A stretch of DNA of 64,000 nucleotides from CAVSJR01 sp963728285 (GCA_963728285.1 CAVSJR010000005.1:124001-188000), one strand, 5' to 3'. Counted from the stretch's first letter, positions 8,627 to 18,364 are shown. The notes: a model not told the origin generated them from the letters alone. Numbers and translations are program-made.

Positions 8627-9570
8627 CGACCGTCCTCGTCACCGGAGGCGCCGGCTTCATCGGCTCCCATCTGTGCGACCGACTGCTGGCGGAGGGCCAC
8701 CGGGTCATCGCCGTGGACGACCTCACGACCGGCCGCATCGCGAACCTGTCCGACGCTCGCGGCTACGGCAAGAAGGAGTTCACCTTCTTCAACATGGACA
8801 TCCGGGCCGAGGGCCTGCTCCCGTTGTTCGAGCGCCATCATCCGGAGGTCGTGATGCATCTGGCCGCGCAGTCGGGCGTCCGTCCCTCGCTGGAGGATCC
8901 GGCGAAGGACGCCGACATCAACGTGATGGGGACGCTGAACGTTCTCGAGTGCTCGGTGAGGTCGGGCGTGCGAAAGGTCGTCTACGCGGCGTCGGGAGGG
9001 ACGCTGTACGGCGAGCCGAAGAAGGTGCCGGTGAAGGAGTCATCGGCGGCGAGCGCGCAGCCGCAGTCTCCCTACGGGATCTCCAAGAAGGTGGCGCTCC
9101 AATACCTGTCGTTCTATCAGCGCTATCGGGGGCTCGACTTCTCGGCGCTCGCCCTCGGAAACGTCTACGGCCCAAGGCAGGACCCGCACGGTGAGGCCGG
9201 GGTGATCGCGATCTTCTCCGCCAGGATGCTGGCGGGCGAGATCCCGGTCATCTTCGGGGACGGCAACCAGACCCGCGACTACGTGTTCATCGACGACGTC
9301 GTTCACGCGTTCGCGCTGGGCATGGATCGAGGATCCGGCCGGCTGCTGAACATCGGGACCGGCGTGGAGACCTCGGTCAACGGGCTGTACCGCATGCTCG
9401 CCGACATCCTCGGGATCGGCGTCATGCCGGAGCACGGCCCGCTCCCCCCGGGGGAGCTGCGGCGCATCTCACTGGACCACACGCTGGCCGGCCAAGCCCT
9501 CGGGTGGCGGCCGTGGACCCACCTCGAGGACGGCCTCGGGGAGACCGTCGCCTATCTCAAGGGGATCTAG
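8623..9570 (+). CDS. NAD-dependent epimerase/dehydratase (GalE-like extended SDR)
   Basis: Extended short-chain dehydrogenase acting on a nucleotide sugar, probably a UDP-hexose 4-epimerase. Rossmann motif VTGGAGFIGSHLCDRL at residue 5; MHLAAQSGVRPS; catalytic YxxxK as SPYGISKK near residue 150; GNVYGPRQDP; TRDYVFIDDVV. The usual catalytic Ser/Thr region reads AASGGTLYG. About 315 residues. GTG overlaps the tsaD stop. It is the first gene of the polysaccharide-linked stretch although cotranscribed with t6A genes. The exact sugar cannot be told from sequence. Confidence 0.88.
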   Translation: MTTVLVTGGAGFIGSHLCDRLLAEGHRVIAVDDLTTGRIANLSDARGYGKKEFTFFNMDIRAEGLLPLFERHHPEVVMHLAAQSGVRPSLEDPAKDADINVMGTLNVLECSVRSGVRKVVYAASGGTLYGEPKKVPVKESSAASAQPQSPYGISKKVALQYLSFYQRYRGLDFSALALGNVYGPRQDPHGEAGVIAIFSARMLAGEIPVIFGDGNQTRDYVFIDDVVHAFALGMDRGSGRLLNIGTGVETSVNGLYRMLADILGIGVMPEHGPLPPGELRRISLDHTLAGQALGWRPWTHLEDGLGETVAYLKGI

Positions 9571-9622
9571 TCACTCCGGAGGATGGTCTCTCCACGAGGG
9601 CGTGTGACGTCCTGGCGCGTCC

Positions 9623-9679
9623 GTCGTAGCGTGCCTACGGCCGGTGCGAACCTCCGCCGGGCGCGGCCGCCGCTACCGG
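9623..9679 (+). promoter_or_regulatory. Dyad site 1 (GTCGTA-N7-TACGGC) with weak -10-like hexamer
   Basis: The dyad occupies 9623-9641 and TACCGG begins 32 bp after it, at 9674. The spacing equals that of sites 2 and 3 but the hexamer is a weak -10, so this may be an operator for the kinase/regulator genes downstream rather than a strong promoter. See the regulon finding. Confidence 0.55.
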
Positions 9680-9826
9680 TCCGTGCGAAACGTGGTCCAG
9701 GTTGTCTTCCCAAGGTACGGCGTGTCGGCCGAATGTCGGCCCTTCCCCTGCGTGCGACCTACGGCGAAAGGATTGCCAAGATTCGCCGAACCGGCTCTGA
9801 GCAGCGGAAACGCACTTGACCCCACC

Positions 9827-9856
9827 TTGCCAGACGTAGGCCGTCTGTTCTACACT
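9827..9856 (+). promoter_or_regulatory. Promoter of the histidine kinase gene with overlapping operator
   Basis: TTGCCA (9827-9832) and TACACT (9851-9856) are separated by 18 bp, a good housekeeping promoter. The perfect inverted repeat CAGACG-N5-CGTCTG (9831-9847) fills the spacer, where a bound protein would block RNA polymerase. The transcription start would be near 9863, about 43 bases before the preferred ATG. Confidence 0.5.
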
Positions 9857-9905
9857 CCCGAAACCAGAGCCTGCGGGGGGTGGAATGGAGCGGGCGGAGG
9901 CACGC

Positions 9906-11492
9906 ATGGACATAGCTTCGATCCCCGCGGGCATTCCGCGGGGAGTTCCGGCAGAGCCGGACGTCGACGCCGTCGTCGCGTCGACCATTCGGACGGTGCG
10001 TCGTCTCCTCGGCGAGGGCACCACCGCCGCGCGTCTCGTGCTGCCGGACGAGAGCGGGCGACTTCGGCTCGCGCTCGCCGAGGGCCACCAAGCAGGATCG
10101 GTCCCCGGCCGCTCGTCTCGCCTCCGTGTCGCGTTCGACGAGCGGCGCCCGATACGCGCCGAGCTGCTTCGCCCCCGCGGGTCCAGCGTCGCCGTCCTTC
10201 CACTCGTCTCGAGCGGGACGTCCCTCGGCGTCCTCGAGATCGTCGCGACGGGAGCCACGATCCAGGAACATTGGCGAACGCTCGACGCCGTCGTCGCGCA
10301 GGCGTCGATCTCGCTTCGCCACCTCGCCGAGCAAGAAGGACTGCGCCGCAGCAATGAGGCCCTGCGCCACGTCGCGGGACTCGCCCGAGAGCTCATCCGG
10401 GCCGGCACGCCGCAGGAGGTAGTACGGATCTCCGTGCGTTCGTGGGCCGATCGGCTCGGGCTTCCGGCCGCGGGGTGGCTGGTCGACGACCCGGGTGGTG
10501 CGCGCCTGGTCGCGGCACGCGGCCTCGGATCCGGCAAGCGCGCGGAGCTCGCGCCCCGGCTGAACGGCGAGGCGTCGACCGGGGCGAGTCTCTCGCGGGC
10601 CGCGGCGGAGGCCTTCGCCGACGTGTCCGGCATGCACGACGTGGAGGCGATCGACGCCGGCCGCGCGCTCATCGTGGTCGGCGGCGTCTCCGACCCGTTG
10701 CGCGAGCCGATCCGGTCGATCCAGTCGCTGTTGACCGACGTGATCGACCACCTCGACGCCGTGGCGTGGGCGAGGCGGCGAGACGACGACCTCGAGGCCG
10801 CGCTCGCGATGACGGCGCACGAGCTCCGAGAGCCGATGCTCGCCGCGAAGGCCCAGATCGATTCGATCCTCTACGAGGGAGCCCTCGGCGCCGACCATCG
10901 TGACCGTCTGCGGCGCTCGCGCAAGGAGCTCGAGGCCCTGGTCGAGCTCGCCGAGGCGATGCTTCGATGGGCGGCGACCGGCGAGACGCCGCCGCTCCGA
11001 CGAACGGACCTGGTGGCGCTCGTGAGGCCGCTGGTGACATCGGCGAACAAGGATGCGGGCCTGCAGCGGGTGGTCCTCAAGGCGCCCGAGGCCGCGGTGG
11101 TGCGGGCGGCGCGTCCGCACCTTCGAGCGGCCGTGGCCAACATCGTCGGAAACGCCCTCGCGTACTCGCCCGCGGGCGCGCAGGTCGTGGTCCGCATCGC
11201 GGCCCGCGCCGACGTCGTCTCCATCAGCGTCGAGGACCAGGGTCCCGGCGTCGATGCCGACGACGTCCGTGCGATCTTCGATCCGTTCGTGCGCGGCGGC
11301 CAGACCCATCGCCCCCGAAACGGGCGCGGACTCGGCCTCTACATCGCCCGACAGATCGTCGAGGCACACAACGGCAGGATCTGGCTGGCGTCCGGCTCGG
11401 GGGAGGGCGGCGCGATGTTCCACATCGAGCTTCCGGCATGGAGCGCGTCGCGCGCCGAGGGGAGGGTACCCGTATCGAGCCCCAGGTCCTGA
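9906..11492 (+). CDS. Soluble GAF-domain sensor histidine kinase
   Basis: Cytoplasmic two-component sensor; no membrane segment or signal peptide is visible. Residues about 20-150 and 165-280 look like GAF-type sensing regions. The H-box is AMTAHELREPMLAAKAQ near residue 310, the N-box VANIVGNALAYSP, the G1 box VEDQGPGVDADD, the F-box IFDPFVRGG and the G2 box GRGLGLYIARQIVEAHNG. 528 residues from the ATG at 9906, preferred over the in-frame ATG at 9885 because GGAGG sits five bases before it. Its 3' end overlaps the first response regulator, its likely partner. Stimulus unknown. Confidence 0.9.
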   Translation: MDIASIPAGIPRGVPAEPDVDAVVASTIRTVRRLLGEGTTAARLVLPDESGRLRLALAEGHQAGSVPGRSSRLRVAFDERRPIRAELLRPRGSSVAVLPLVSSGTSLGVLEIVATGATIQEHWRTLDAVVAQASISLRHLAEQEGLRRSNEALRHVAGLARELIRAGTPQEVVRISVRSWADRLGLPAAGWLVDDPGGARLVAARGLGSGKRAELAPRLNGEASTGASLSRAAAEAFADVSGMHDVEAIDAGRALIVVGGVSDPLREPIRSIQSLLTDVIDHLDAVAWARRRDDDLEAALAMTAHELREPMLAAKAQIDSILYEGALGADHRDRLRRSRKELEALVELAEAMLRWAATGETPPLRRTDLVALVRPLVTSANKDAGLQRVVLKAPEAAVVRAARPHLRAAVANIVGNALAYSPAGAQVVVRIAARADVVSISVEDQGPGVDADDVRAIFDPFVRGGQTHRPRNGRGLGLYIARQIVEAHNGRIWLASGSGEGGAMFHIELPAWSASRAEGRVPVSSPRS

Positions 11493-12157
11493 TCGTCGAC
11501 GACCACAAGCTCTTCGCGGATGCCGTGGGTCCGACGCTCTCCCGGCTCGGTATGAACGTCTCCATGGCCACGAGGGGGGACGAGGCCCTCGAGGCGGTCC
11601 GGGAACGGCCCTTCGACGTGATCCTGCTGGACCTCGGGCTCCCCGATCAGAGCGGGCTGGCGGTGGGCAAGGCCATCCTCGAGCTGCGCCCGACGTCGGC
11701 CATGCTCGCCGTGACGGCGGTGGACGACCCGCAGGTCGTCAAGGAGGCGCTTCGGATCGGCTTCCGCGGCTACGTCACCAAGGACGTGCGCGTCCAGCGC
11801 TTCGTGTCGGCGGTCCAAGCCGTGCTGGAGGGGCAGGTGGTGATCCCCCGGCAGCTCGCGACGGCGGTGGGAGGGGCGCGATCCGCGGAGGAACGACACG
11901 CGGCGCTCCTCGGACAGCAGCTCACCGAGCGTGAGCGCGAGGTGCTGGCGCTTCTGGTGGACGGCGCCAGCGGGGCGGACATCGCCGAGCGGCTGACCAT
12001 CAGCACCAACACGGTCAGGACCCACGTCCAGAGCGTCCTCACCAAGCTGCAGGTCCATTCGCGGCTCGAGGCGGCGACGTTCGCCGTTCGCCACGGGCTC
12101 GTCGCGGCGCCGGCACAGCAGCGAGCCGCGGACGGCCGCGCGGCGCGGGCGGGGTAG
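11438..12157 (+). CDS. NarL/LuxR-family response regulator (canonical receiver)
   Basis: Transcription factor. The receiver domain (about residues 17-130) has the acidic pair in VLIVDDHKLF, the phosphoacceptor in VILLDLGLPDQSG, the switch Thr in LAVTAV and the Lys in GYVTKDV. A LuxR-type helix-turn-helix follows at about 165-225: LTEREREVLALLVDGASG, then TISTNTVRTHVQSVLTKLQV. The only in-frame ATG is at 11438, inside the end of the kinase gene, giving a 55-base overlap and implying translational coupling. With the kinase it forms a plausible pair controlling the dyad promoters nearby. Confidence 0.88.
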   Translation: MERVARRGEGTRIEPQVLIVDDHKLFADAVGPTLSRLGMNVSMATRGDEALEAVRERPFDVILLDLGLPDQSGLAVGKAILELRPTSAMLAVTAVDDPQVVKEALRIGFRGYVTKDVRVQRFVSAVQAVLEGQVVIPRQLATAVGGARSAEERHAALLGQQLTEREREVLALLVDGASGADIAERLTISTNTVRTHVQSVLTKLQVHSRLEAATFAVRHGLVAAPAQQRAADGRAARAG

Positions 12158-12184
12158 GCACGACCGCGAGTAGCTAGGCCATTC

Positions 12185-12241
12185 GACGTAGCATCTGTAC
12201 GGCATCCTTCGCGTGTTTTTCCCGTGCGGGCCGCCTATCGT
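12185..12241 (+). promoter_or_regulatory. Dyad site 2 (GACGTA-N7-TACGGC) and -10 TATCGT before the second regulator
   Basis: The dyad is 12185-12203 and TATCGT is 12236-12241, exactly 32 bp later, in the context CCGCCTATCGT. There is no good -35, which suits an activator-dependent promoter. The start would be near 12248, about 31 bases before the ATG of the second response regulator. Confidence 0.65.
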
Positions 12242-12278
12242 TCGCAGCATCCATTCCCGTCGAAACTGGGAGCGTCGT

Positions 12279-12965
12279 ATGCACGACGTGCGAACACCGG
12301 TACGCGTCATGCTCGCGGACGAGCACGCATTGTTCCGTGAGGCCGTGCGGGTGGTCCTCGAAGCCGAGCCGGACATCCACGTCGTTGGCGACGTGAGCGA
12401 CGGGTTCCAGGCTGCCACCGAGGCACGAAGGACGAGGCCCGACTGCGTGCTCCTGGATGCGGGGCTGGCCACCAGCAACGGGTTCTCCGCCACGCGTCGA
12501 ATCAGGGACGACGTGCCGGAGTGCCACGTGCTCGTCCTCGCGGGGCAGGAGGATCAGGACTCGCTCATCGAGGCGCTCGAGGCCGGAGCGAGCGGCTACC
12601 TCACGAAGGAGAGCCCCCTCGAGGAGCTGATCGAGGCCGTCAGGGCGGTGCACCGAGGAGAAACTCTCGTGCCTCCGCAGATGCTCGGCGCGCTGGTCTC
12701 GGGCCTCATCCGCCGGCGGAAGGATCAAGAGGAGGCGCTTCGCCGGATGGGCCGGCTGACGCGGCGCGAGCGGGAGGTGCTCGCGCTCCTCGCGCGCGGA
12801 GCCGGCAACGTGGCGATCGCCGAGGCGCTCGTGATCAGCCCGGAGACGGCCCGAACGCACATCCAGAACGTGATCGCGAAGCTCGGGGTACACTCGCGCC
12901 TCGAGGCAGCGATGTTCGTGTCGCAGAATCGCATCCTGAACGACCTCGTGACCGCCGACGGCTAG
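12279..12965 (+). CDS. NarL/LuxR-family response regulator with atypical receiver
   Basis: Second regulator of the same family, 228 residues. Receiver: acidic region VMLADEHALF, phosphoacceptor in VLLDAGLATSNGF, Lys in GYLTKES. Two usual features are missing: the switch Thr/Ser is Ala (HVLVLAGQED) and the loop after the Asp lacks the common proline, so phosphorylation switching may be altered. HTH: LTRREREVLALLARGAGN then VISPETARTHIQNVIAKLGV. ATG chosen because GGGAG lies seven bases upstream. Preceded by dyad site 2, hence possibly autoregulated or controlled by the first regulator. Confidence 0.9.
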   Translation: MHDVRTPVRVMLADEHALFREAVRVVLEAEPDIHVVGDVSDGFQAATEARRTRPDCVLLDAGLATSNGFSATRRIRDDVPECHVLVLAGQEDQDSLIEALEAGASGYLTKESPLEELIEAVRAVHRGETLVPPQMLGALVSGLIRRRKDQEEALRRMGRLTRREREVLALLARGAGNVAIAEALVISPETARTHIQNVIAKLGVHSRLEAAMFVSQNRILNDLVTADG

Positions 12966-13008
12966 GCTGCGTCGCTGCGCATCGCTCGGACGTCGGGCTC
13001 ATGCGGAT

Positions 13009-13065
13009 GACGTAGACAAGTTACGTCGCTGCACGCGTGATCCGGCCCACCTCCCGCCCTATCGT
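13009..13065 (+). promoter_or_regulatory. Dyad site 3 (GACGTA-N7-TACGTC) and -10 TATCGT before the glycan operon
   Basis: A perfect six-base inverted repeat (13009-13027) followed 32 bp later by TATCGT (13060-13065) in the context CGCCCTATCGT, nearly identical to site 2. The start would be near 13072, 77 bases before the first glycosyltransferase GTG. Likely the main promoter for the forward polysaccharide operon. Confidence 0.7.
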
Positions 13066-13148
13066 CTGTTGTCTGACGGTGGACCGGCGTGGGTGCGCCA
13101 CCCCCCCGTTCGACGCGTCGTGCTTGTCCCCGAGAGCCAGAAAGGTCC

Positions 13149-14416
13149 GTGAGGGAAACGGTGCTATCCGCTTCCAGCCGCCCACAGGTGGTCCACATCG
13201 CCACGCGGTATCTCCGAGGTGGCTCGGAACGACGCATCCGCGACATCGTGCGCTCGTACCCGGAGGCCGACCATCACGTCCTGCTGGGCTCCGAGAGCGA
13301 TCCGGACCTCGCGCGAAGCCAGCTCGGAGCCGAGGACGCTCACGATCGTTCCTGCCCTCGTTCGTGAACCCGATCCGGTGAAGGACATCGCCGCGCTCGG
13401 AAGGCTCGCCGCGCTCCTGCGGCGATCGCCGTACGACCTCGTCGTTACCCATCAGTCCAAGGCCGGCGTGCTCGGGAGGGCCGCCGCGCGTCTGGCCGGC
13501 CGGACGCCGGTCGTCCATTCCCTTTCGATGTCGAGCTTCGGCCCCGGCTACCCGCGATGGCAGGACCTGCTGTTTCGGACCCTCGAGGCGAGGCTCGCGG
13601 GCCTCACCACCGCCTACGCGGTCGCGGGGAGCGACCTGGCCGGCCGCTACCGCGCGATCGGCGTCCCGCCCTCGAAGCTGACCATCGTGCGGTCCGGGGT
13701 GCGCCTGTCGACGGCGGCGCCGGTGAACGGGGCCGAGCGCGACCGGGTCCGGGAGCGAGCTGGGCATCCCCGTGGACCGGCCGCTGATCCTGTACCTCGG
13801 GAGCCTCGAGCCGCGGAAGAACGTCCTCGCCCTTCCCGGCTTCCTCTCGCGCGTCCTCGCCGATCGGGTCCTCCGCCAGGCCGTTCCTCGTCGTCGCCGG
13901 CGAGGGGCCGCTGGCCGGCGAGCTCCGAAGGTCGGCTCGAGGCGATGGGGCTGTCGGAGGACTCGGCGCTCGTCGGTTTCGTGTCCGACCCGGCGCCCCT
14001 GATCGCGGCGTCGGATGCGATCGTGCTCTTGAGCAGCGCCGAGGGCATCCCCCAGGTCCTGGTGCAGGCCGCGGCGGCCGGGACGCCGTTCGTCGCCTAT
14101 GCCGTGGACGGCGGCCAGGAGCTGCTCGACGAGGGCGCCGTCGGCGCGGTCGTCCCCCTCGGCGATGTTGCCGCGGCGGCGAGGGCGGCCTCCGACGTGT
14201 CTGCGCGGCCGCCGCGGCCCCTCACCATCGATCGACCTCTCGGGGTGGGACGAGGCGGAGATCGCGGCCGGGTACCGGCGGCTGCTCGCGGCGGCGCTGT
14301 CGGACCGTGTGAACGGCGCCGCCCCCGCGAGCGATGGCAGGACCGGTCGCTTCGTCCGCCCCCACGCCGGCGCGGCGCTGCGTGTCGGCGAGCCCGATTC
14401 CGGTACGCGCGCGTGA
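13149..14416 (+). CDS. Glycosyltransferase family 4 protein, frameshifted several times
   Basis: GT-B-fold glycosyltransferase for extracellular polysaccharide assembly. GTG at 13149 follows AGAAAGG and begins METVLSASS-like residues, then VVHIATRYLRGGSERRIRD, the donor/acceptor loop GGSERR typical of the family. Later: SYDLVVTHQSKAGVLGRAA-like text, then PLILYLGSLEPRKNV, LVVAGEGPLAGEL and the nucleotide-binding SSAEGIPQVLVQAAAAGTP. Frame changes near 13340, 13757, 13880, 13930 and 14220, mostly one-base gains. The last part ends near RVGEPDSGTRA. Its TGA overlaps the GTG of the flippase gene. Sugar specificity unknown. Confidence 0.8.
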
Positions 14417-16030
14417 GCCCGACGAAGACGGAGCCCGACGGGATGGGCGCGCGCGTGAAGTCGGCGGGCCTGATGTCGCGCGTCGCGGACTGGCGCTCGA
14501 ATCCGGACCTGTCCAAGAAGGCATCGCTCAACACGATCGCGGCGGCCCTCGACTACGGCGCGAGAACCGTCGTGGAGCTGATCCTGAATCCGATGCTCGT
14601 CGCGGGCCTCGGGACCTACCTCTACGGGGCGTGGCGCGTGCTCTGGCGCCTCACCGGGTACATCTGGGCATCGAGCGGCCGCTCGTCCCAGGCGCTCCAG
14701 TGGGCGATCGCGAACAAGCAGCACACCGCGGACCACGAGGAGAAGCGGCGGCACGTCGGAAGCGCGGTCGTCGTCTGGTTCATCTTCCTGCCGCTGCTCG
14801 GCAGCATCGGCGCGATCTGCGTGTGGGCCGCGCCGTATGCCCTCAAGACCCCGGCCCAGTACGTCGGCGACGTGCGCATCACGGCTGCGCTGCTCGTGGC
14901 CGACGCCATCGCCCTGACGCTGCTCACGGTCCCGCGTTCGGTGCTCCAGGGCGAGAACCTCGGCTACAAGCGCATGGGCCTGTCGGCGCTGCTCGTGCGT
15001 GGCCCAGGGCGCGCTGACGGCGCTCGCCCTGATCCTCGACACCGGGATCGTCGGCGTGGCGGTGGCCAACATCACGGGCACGTTCATCACCGGCGGCACG
15101 TTCCTGCTGGTCGCCCGCCGTCACGTTCCGTGGTTCGGCATGTCCCGTCCGGCGCGAGCGACGGTCAAGTGGTTCCTCGGCCTGAGCTGGTGGTTCACGG
15201 GATGGAAGGTCCTGATGCAGCTCATGGCCGGAGGCGACCTCCTCGTGCTCGGCTTCTTCGGCTCCGTGAACCTCGTGACGGTCTACGCGCTGTCGAAGTT
15301 CGTCCCCGAGGCGCTGACGGCCCTGCTCGCCACCATCGTGCAGGCCGTCTCCCCGGGGCTGGGAGGCGTGATCGGCAAGGGGGAGTACCCCAAGGCCGTT
15401 CGCGTTCGGGCGGAGCTCATGATCGTCACCTGGCTCCTCGTGACGGTCGCCGGGGCGGGCATCCTCGTGTGGAACGCCTCGTTCCTGGGCCTGTGGGTCA
15501 GCGACGTGGCCACGCCCGGCACGATCGCGACGTTGCTGATCGTCGTGACGGCCGCCCAGTTCATCTTCATCCGAAACGACGCGTTCATCATCGATCTCAC
15601 GCTCGACCTGCGTCCGAAGGTGCTCATCGGGATCGTGTCCACGGGGCTCTCGCTGGGGCTCGCGGCCGTCTTCGCCTCGATGGGCGGCGGCATCGTCGGG
15701 TTGTGCATCGGGCTGCTGATCGGCCGGTCGATCCTGACCGTCGCGTATCCATGGCTGATCGGCCGAGCGATCGGCCAGCCGCTCGGCGCCCAGCTTCGCG
15801 GCGTGCTCCGCCCGGTGCTCGTGACCGCGGTGATCTTCGCGGTGGCCACCTCCGTCGGTCGCGAGTTCGTCGTCGACTCCTGGGTCGAGCTCGTGCTCGG
15901 CTCGATCGCGACGGCGGGCGTCGTCGCCGTCGTTGCGACGTTCCTCGGCATGAACGCGAGCCAGCGCCGCTATCTCCTCCGTCGAGCGCGACGGATGCTT
16001 CCCTCGGCCGCCGGGAAGGCCGCCCGATGA
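14413..16030 (+). CDS. Polysaccharide flippase (Wzx/MATE-like), one frameshift
   Basis: Integral membrane protein expected to flip lipid-linked oligosaccharides outwards. About 540 residues with 12 or more hydrophobic segments, for example VVVWFIFLPLLGSIGAICVW, AVANITGTFITGGTFLLVA and ELMIVTWLLVTVAGAGILVW. The N-terminus KKASLNTIAAALDYGARTVV resembles polysaccharide biosynthesis proteins of the RfbX type. An extra G near 14998 breaks the frame between SALLV and AQGALTALALIL. GTG start overlaps the preceding stop; the end overlaps the ATG of the Wzy-like gene. Neighbours make an oligosaccharide flippase more likely than a drug exporter. Confidence 0.8.
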
Positions 16031-17292
16031 TGACGCGGGAGGCGGTCGCGTCGACGGGGGCGACGAGCGTGGAGGCCGAGCGCCCGGACCTGCTGGACCT
16101 CGTCTTCCTCGCGAGCGCGCTCATCGCGCCGCTGGAGCTCTACCTCGTGCACAGCCTCACGCTGTACGACGTGGTGATCGGCGGCCTCGCCTTCCTGATC
16201 TGGGCCGGTCCGCGGCGGATGCGGCCGCTGCCCAAGGCGTACCTCCCCGCCGTGATCATCTTCCTCGTCTCCGCGCTCGTGAGCTCGTTCCGCGCCACGC
16301 TGCCCGGCGAATCGCTCACGCAGCTCGCCCAGTTCGGGTTCGTCTTCTTCGTGCAGATCCCCGTGATCCTCACGATCGCCCGGTCGCCCCTGCTCATCCG
16401 GTGGAGCCTGATCCTGTTCGCGATCGGCTCGTTCGCCGTCGTCGTGGTCTCGGTGGCGACGAGCGGCGGGACGGAGGCGGACCGCGTGCTCACCTACTAC
16501 AGCGAGAATCCGAACCCGCTCGGCTATGCGTCGGCCTACGTCCTCCCGTTCGCGATCTGCTTCCTCGTCGAGCTGTGGCGGCGCGGCCGCCACACGGCCT
16601 CCATCGTCGGCGCGGCCGTGCTGATCTACCTCGTCGTCTACTCGATCGCCGTCTCCGCATCCCGGGGTGCGGCCATCGCGCTCCTCGTCGCGCTGCCGGT
16701 GTTCCTCGCCCTGCGGAAGAGCGATCGCGTCGACCTCGCCCTGCTCGCCCGGCTCGTCGTGGTGGTGTGCGTGGTCGGCGCCGCGAGCTACGCCTTCTTC
16801 CAGACGCCGTACTTCCCGCCCCTGCTCAAGGGGCGGATCCAGGGGACCATCGCCGAGGAGGGGTCGCTCACCGACGATCGCGAGCGGCTCGCGGCCGCCG
16901 GCATCCGGGCGTTCGAGTCGTCGCCGTTCGTCGGCACCGGCCTCGACAACTTCCGGTACGTGTCGACGCGCTACGAGCGGGCGGCGACGCCCCAGGCTCC
17001 GCACAACATCTGGATCCAGTTCCTCGCCCAGATCGGGCTGATCGGCACGGCCGCGTTCGCCTTCATCATCCTGCGGTGGTTCTTCGACGTCGTTCGAGCG
17101 TGGCGCAGGAGCGCGGCCCGATCGTCCCGGCACCAGCTGCTCGCGGCCTTCATCGCGTCGATGGCGGCGATCATGACCATCTTCCTGACGACCCCGATCA
17201 TGGTTCACCGGCACTACTGGCTGCTCTTCGGGCTCGGCCTCGCGCTGGCGATGGCCCCGGCCGAGCCGGCGAGCGAGGAGGTGCGCGCATGA
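16027..17292 (+). CDS. O-antigen ligase/polymerase-like membrane protein (Wzy/WaaL type)
   Basis: Polytopic protein of 421 residues with about 11 membrane helices, for example VVIGGLAFLIWAG, VVVVCVVGAASYAFF and AAFAFIILRWFFDVV. The large periplasmic loop ERLAAAGIRAFESSPFVGTG, then DNFRY and TPQAPHNIWIQFLAQIGLIG, is the O-antigen ligase/polymerase signature with the conserved PHN. Likely polymerises or ligates the exported repeat units. Intact. ATG overlaps the flippase stop and its own stop overlaps the next ATG, so the three form one translation-coupled unit. Confidence 0.85.
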   Translation: MMTREAVASTGATSVEAERPDLLDLVFLASALIAPLELYLVHSLTLYDVVIGGLAFLIWAGPRRMRPLPKAYLPAVIIFLVSALVSSFRATLPGESLTQLAQFGFVFFVQIPVILTIARSPLLIRWSLILFAIGSFAVVVVSVATSGGTEADRVLTYYSENPNPLGYASAYVLPFAICFLVELWRRGRHTASIVGAAVLIYLVVYSIAVSASRGAAIALLVALPVFLALRKSDRVDLALLARLVVVVCVVGAASYAFFQTPYFPPLLKGRIQGTIAEEGSLTDDRERLAAAGIRAFESSPFVGTGLDNFRYVSTRYERAATPQAPHNIWIQFLAQIGLIGTAAFAFIILRWFFDVVRAWRRSAARSSRHQLLAAFIASMAAIMTIFLTTPIMVHRHYWLLFGLGLALAMAPAEPASEEVRA

Positions 17293-18364
17293 CATCCCCC
17301 ACGCGCCCGTTGCGAATCCTGCATGTGATCACCGCCGTCGGGCCGACCAACGGCCAGTACAACGAGCACTGCCTGCCGCTCGCCCGTACGCGGGAGATCG
17401 CGATCTGCTCCGTCTTCCCCGCGTCCATCCCGACGCCTCCCGAGATCACGCTGTTCGAGGGCGACGGAACGGTGCGCGGCTTCCTGCGCGCGCTCCGTTC
17501 CGCGCTCGCCGCCCGCGACTACGACGTGGTCCACGCGCACGCCGCCGTGGCGGGTATGGGGCTGCTGGCGGCGAACCTCCTCGCGCGCAGATCGATGTCG
17601 AACTGCGTCTACACGATCCAGAACTCCTATCGCAACTACCGGCTGCGCAACCGGCTCCTGCTCTACGCGATGTTCGCCGCCTTCCCTCGGATCGTGCTCT
17701 GCAGCAACGCGGTGGAGGCGAGCATGCCGTCGTCGCTGCGGCGGCTCGGCCGCGGTCGCACCGCGGTCGTGCCGAACGCGGTCGACACGCGCCGGGCCGA
17801 GCGCGTGTCCGCGGGCCTGCCGAGGCGAGACGGGTTCACCGTCGTCTCCGTGGGCAGGCTCATCCCCATCAAGAACGCCGCCACGGTCATCGGGGCGTTC
17901 GACCGCGCGCGCGACGAGGACAGCCGGCTCGTGTTCGTCGGCGACGGCTCGCTTCGACCCGAGCTGCGAGCCGACGCGGACCGCCGAAGCATGAACGGAC
18001 AGGTCGTGTTCACGGGGCTCGTCGAGCGCGACGACGTCTACCGGCACGTCGCCGAGGGCGACGTGGTCGTCTCCGCATCGCGCGGGGAGGGCCTTCCGGT
18101 CGCCGTCCTCGAGGCGATGGCATGCGGGCGTCCCGTCATCCTCTCCGACATCCCTCCGCACCGGGAGATCGTCGACCGGGAGGGCTTCATCCCGCTCATT
18201 CCGCCCGACGACGTCGACGGCTTCGCCACGGAGCTTCGACGCTACCGGGATATGCCGGAGCGAGGAGCGAGCGCGGCTGGGGGCCGAGTGCAGGCAGCTC
18301 GTGGAGGAGCGATTCGGGCTCGAGGCCATGCACCGTGCCTACGTCCCCATCTACGCGCACGTGA
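17289..18364 (+). CDS. Glycosyltransferase family 4 protein, 3' end frameshifted
   Basis: GT-B enzyme. N-terminus RILHVITAVGPTNGQYNEHC; VVHAHAAVAGMGLLAANLLA; UDP/GDP-sugar site FTVVSVGRLIPIKNAATVIG; the EX7E motif is intact in EGLPVAVLEAMACGRPVILS near residue 280. The frame changes near 18256 (one extra base; ERARLGAECRQLVEERFGLE continues). After that the open frame runs into the next gene, so a second indel must hide the stop; the end at 18364 (after HRAYVPIYAHV) is my best estimate and could be up to 60 bp later. Confidence 0.78.

Larger units (their letters stand above)
9571..9905 (+). other. Intergenic regulatory region before the histidine kinase
   Basis: 335 bp without a convincing gene. 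It holds the first GNCGTA-N7-TACGNC dyad (9623-9641), two further TACGGC half-sites (9716-9721 and 9760-9765), and a sigma-70-like promoter overlapped by a second inverted repeat (9827-9856). A 78-codon ORF at 9583-9819 has arginine-rich, noise-like composition and I do not call it. Confidence 0.6.

Noticed and set aside
9583..9819. 78-codon ORF in the region before the kinase gene
   Set aside because: Arginine-rich, overlaps the regulatory dyad and shows no ribosome site or motif.
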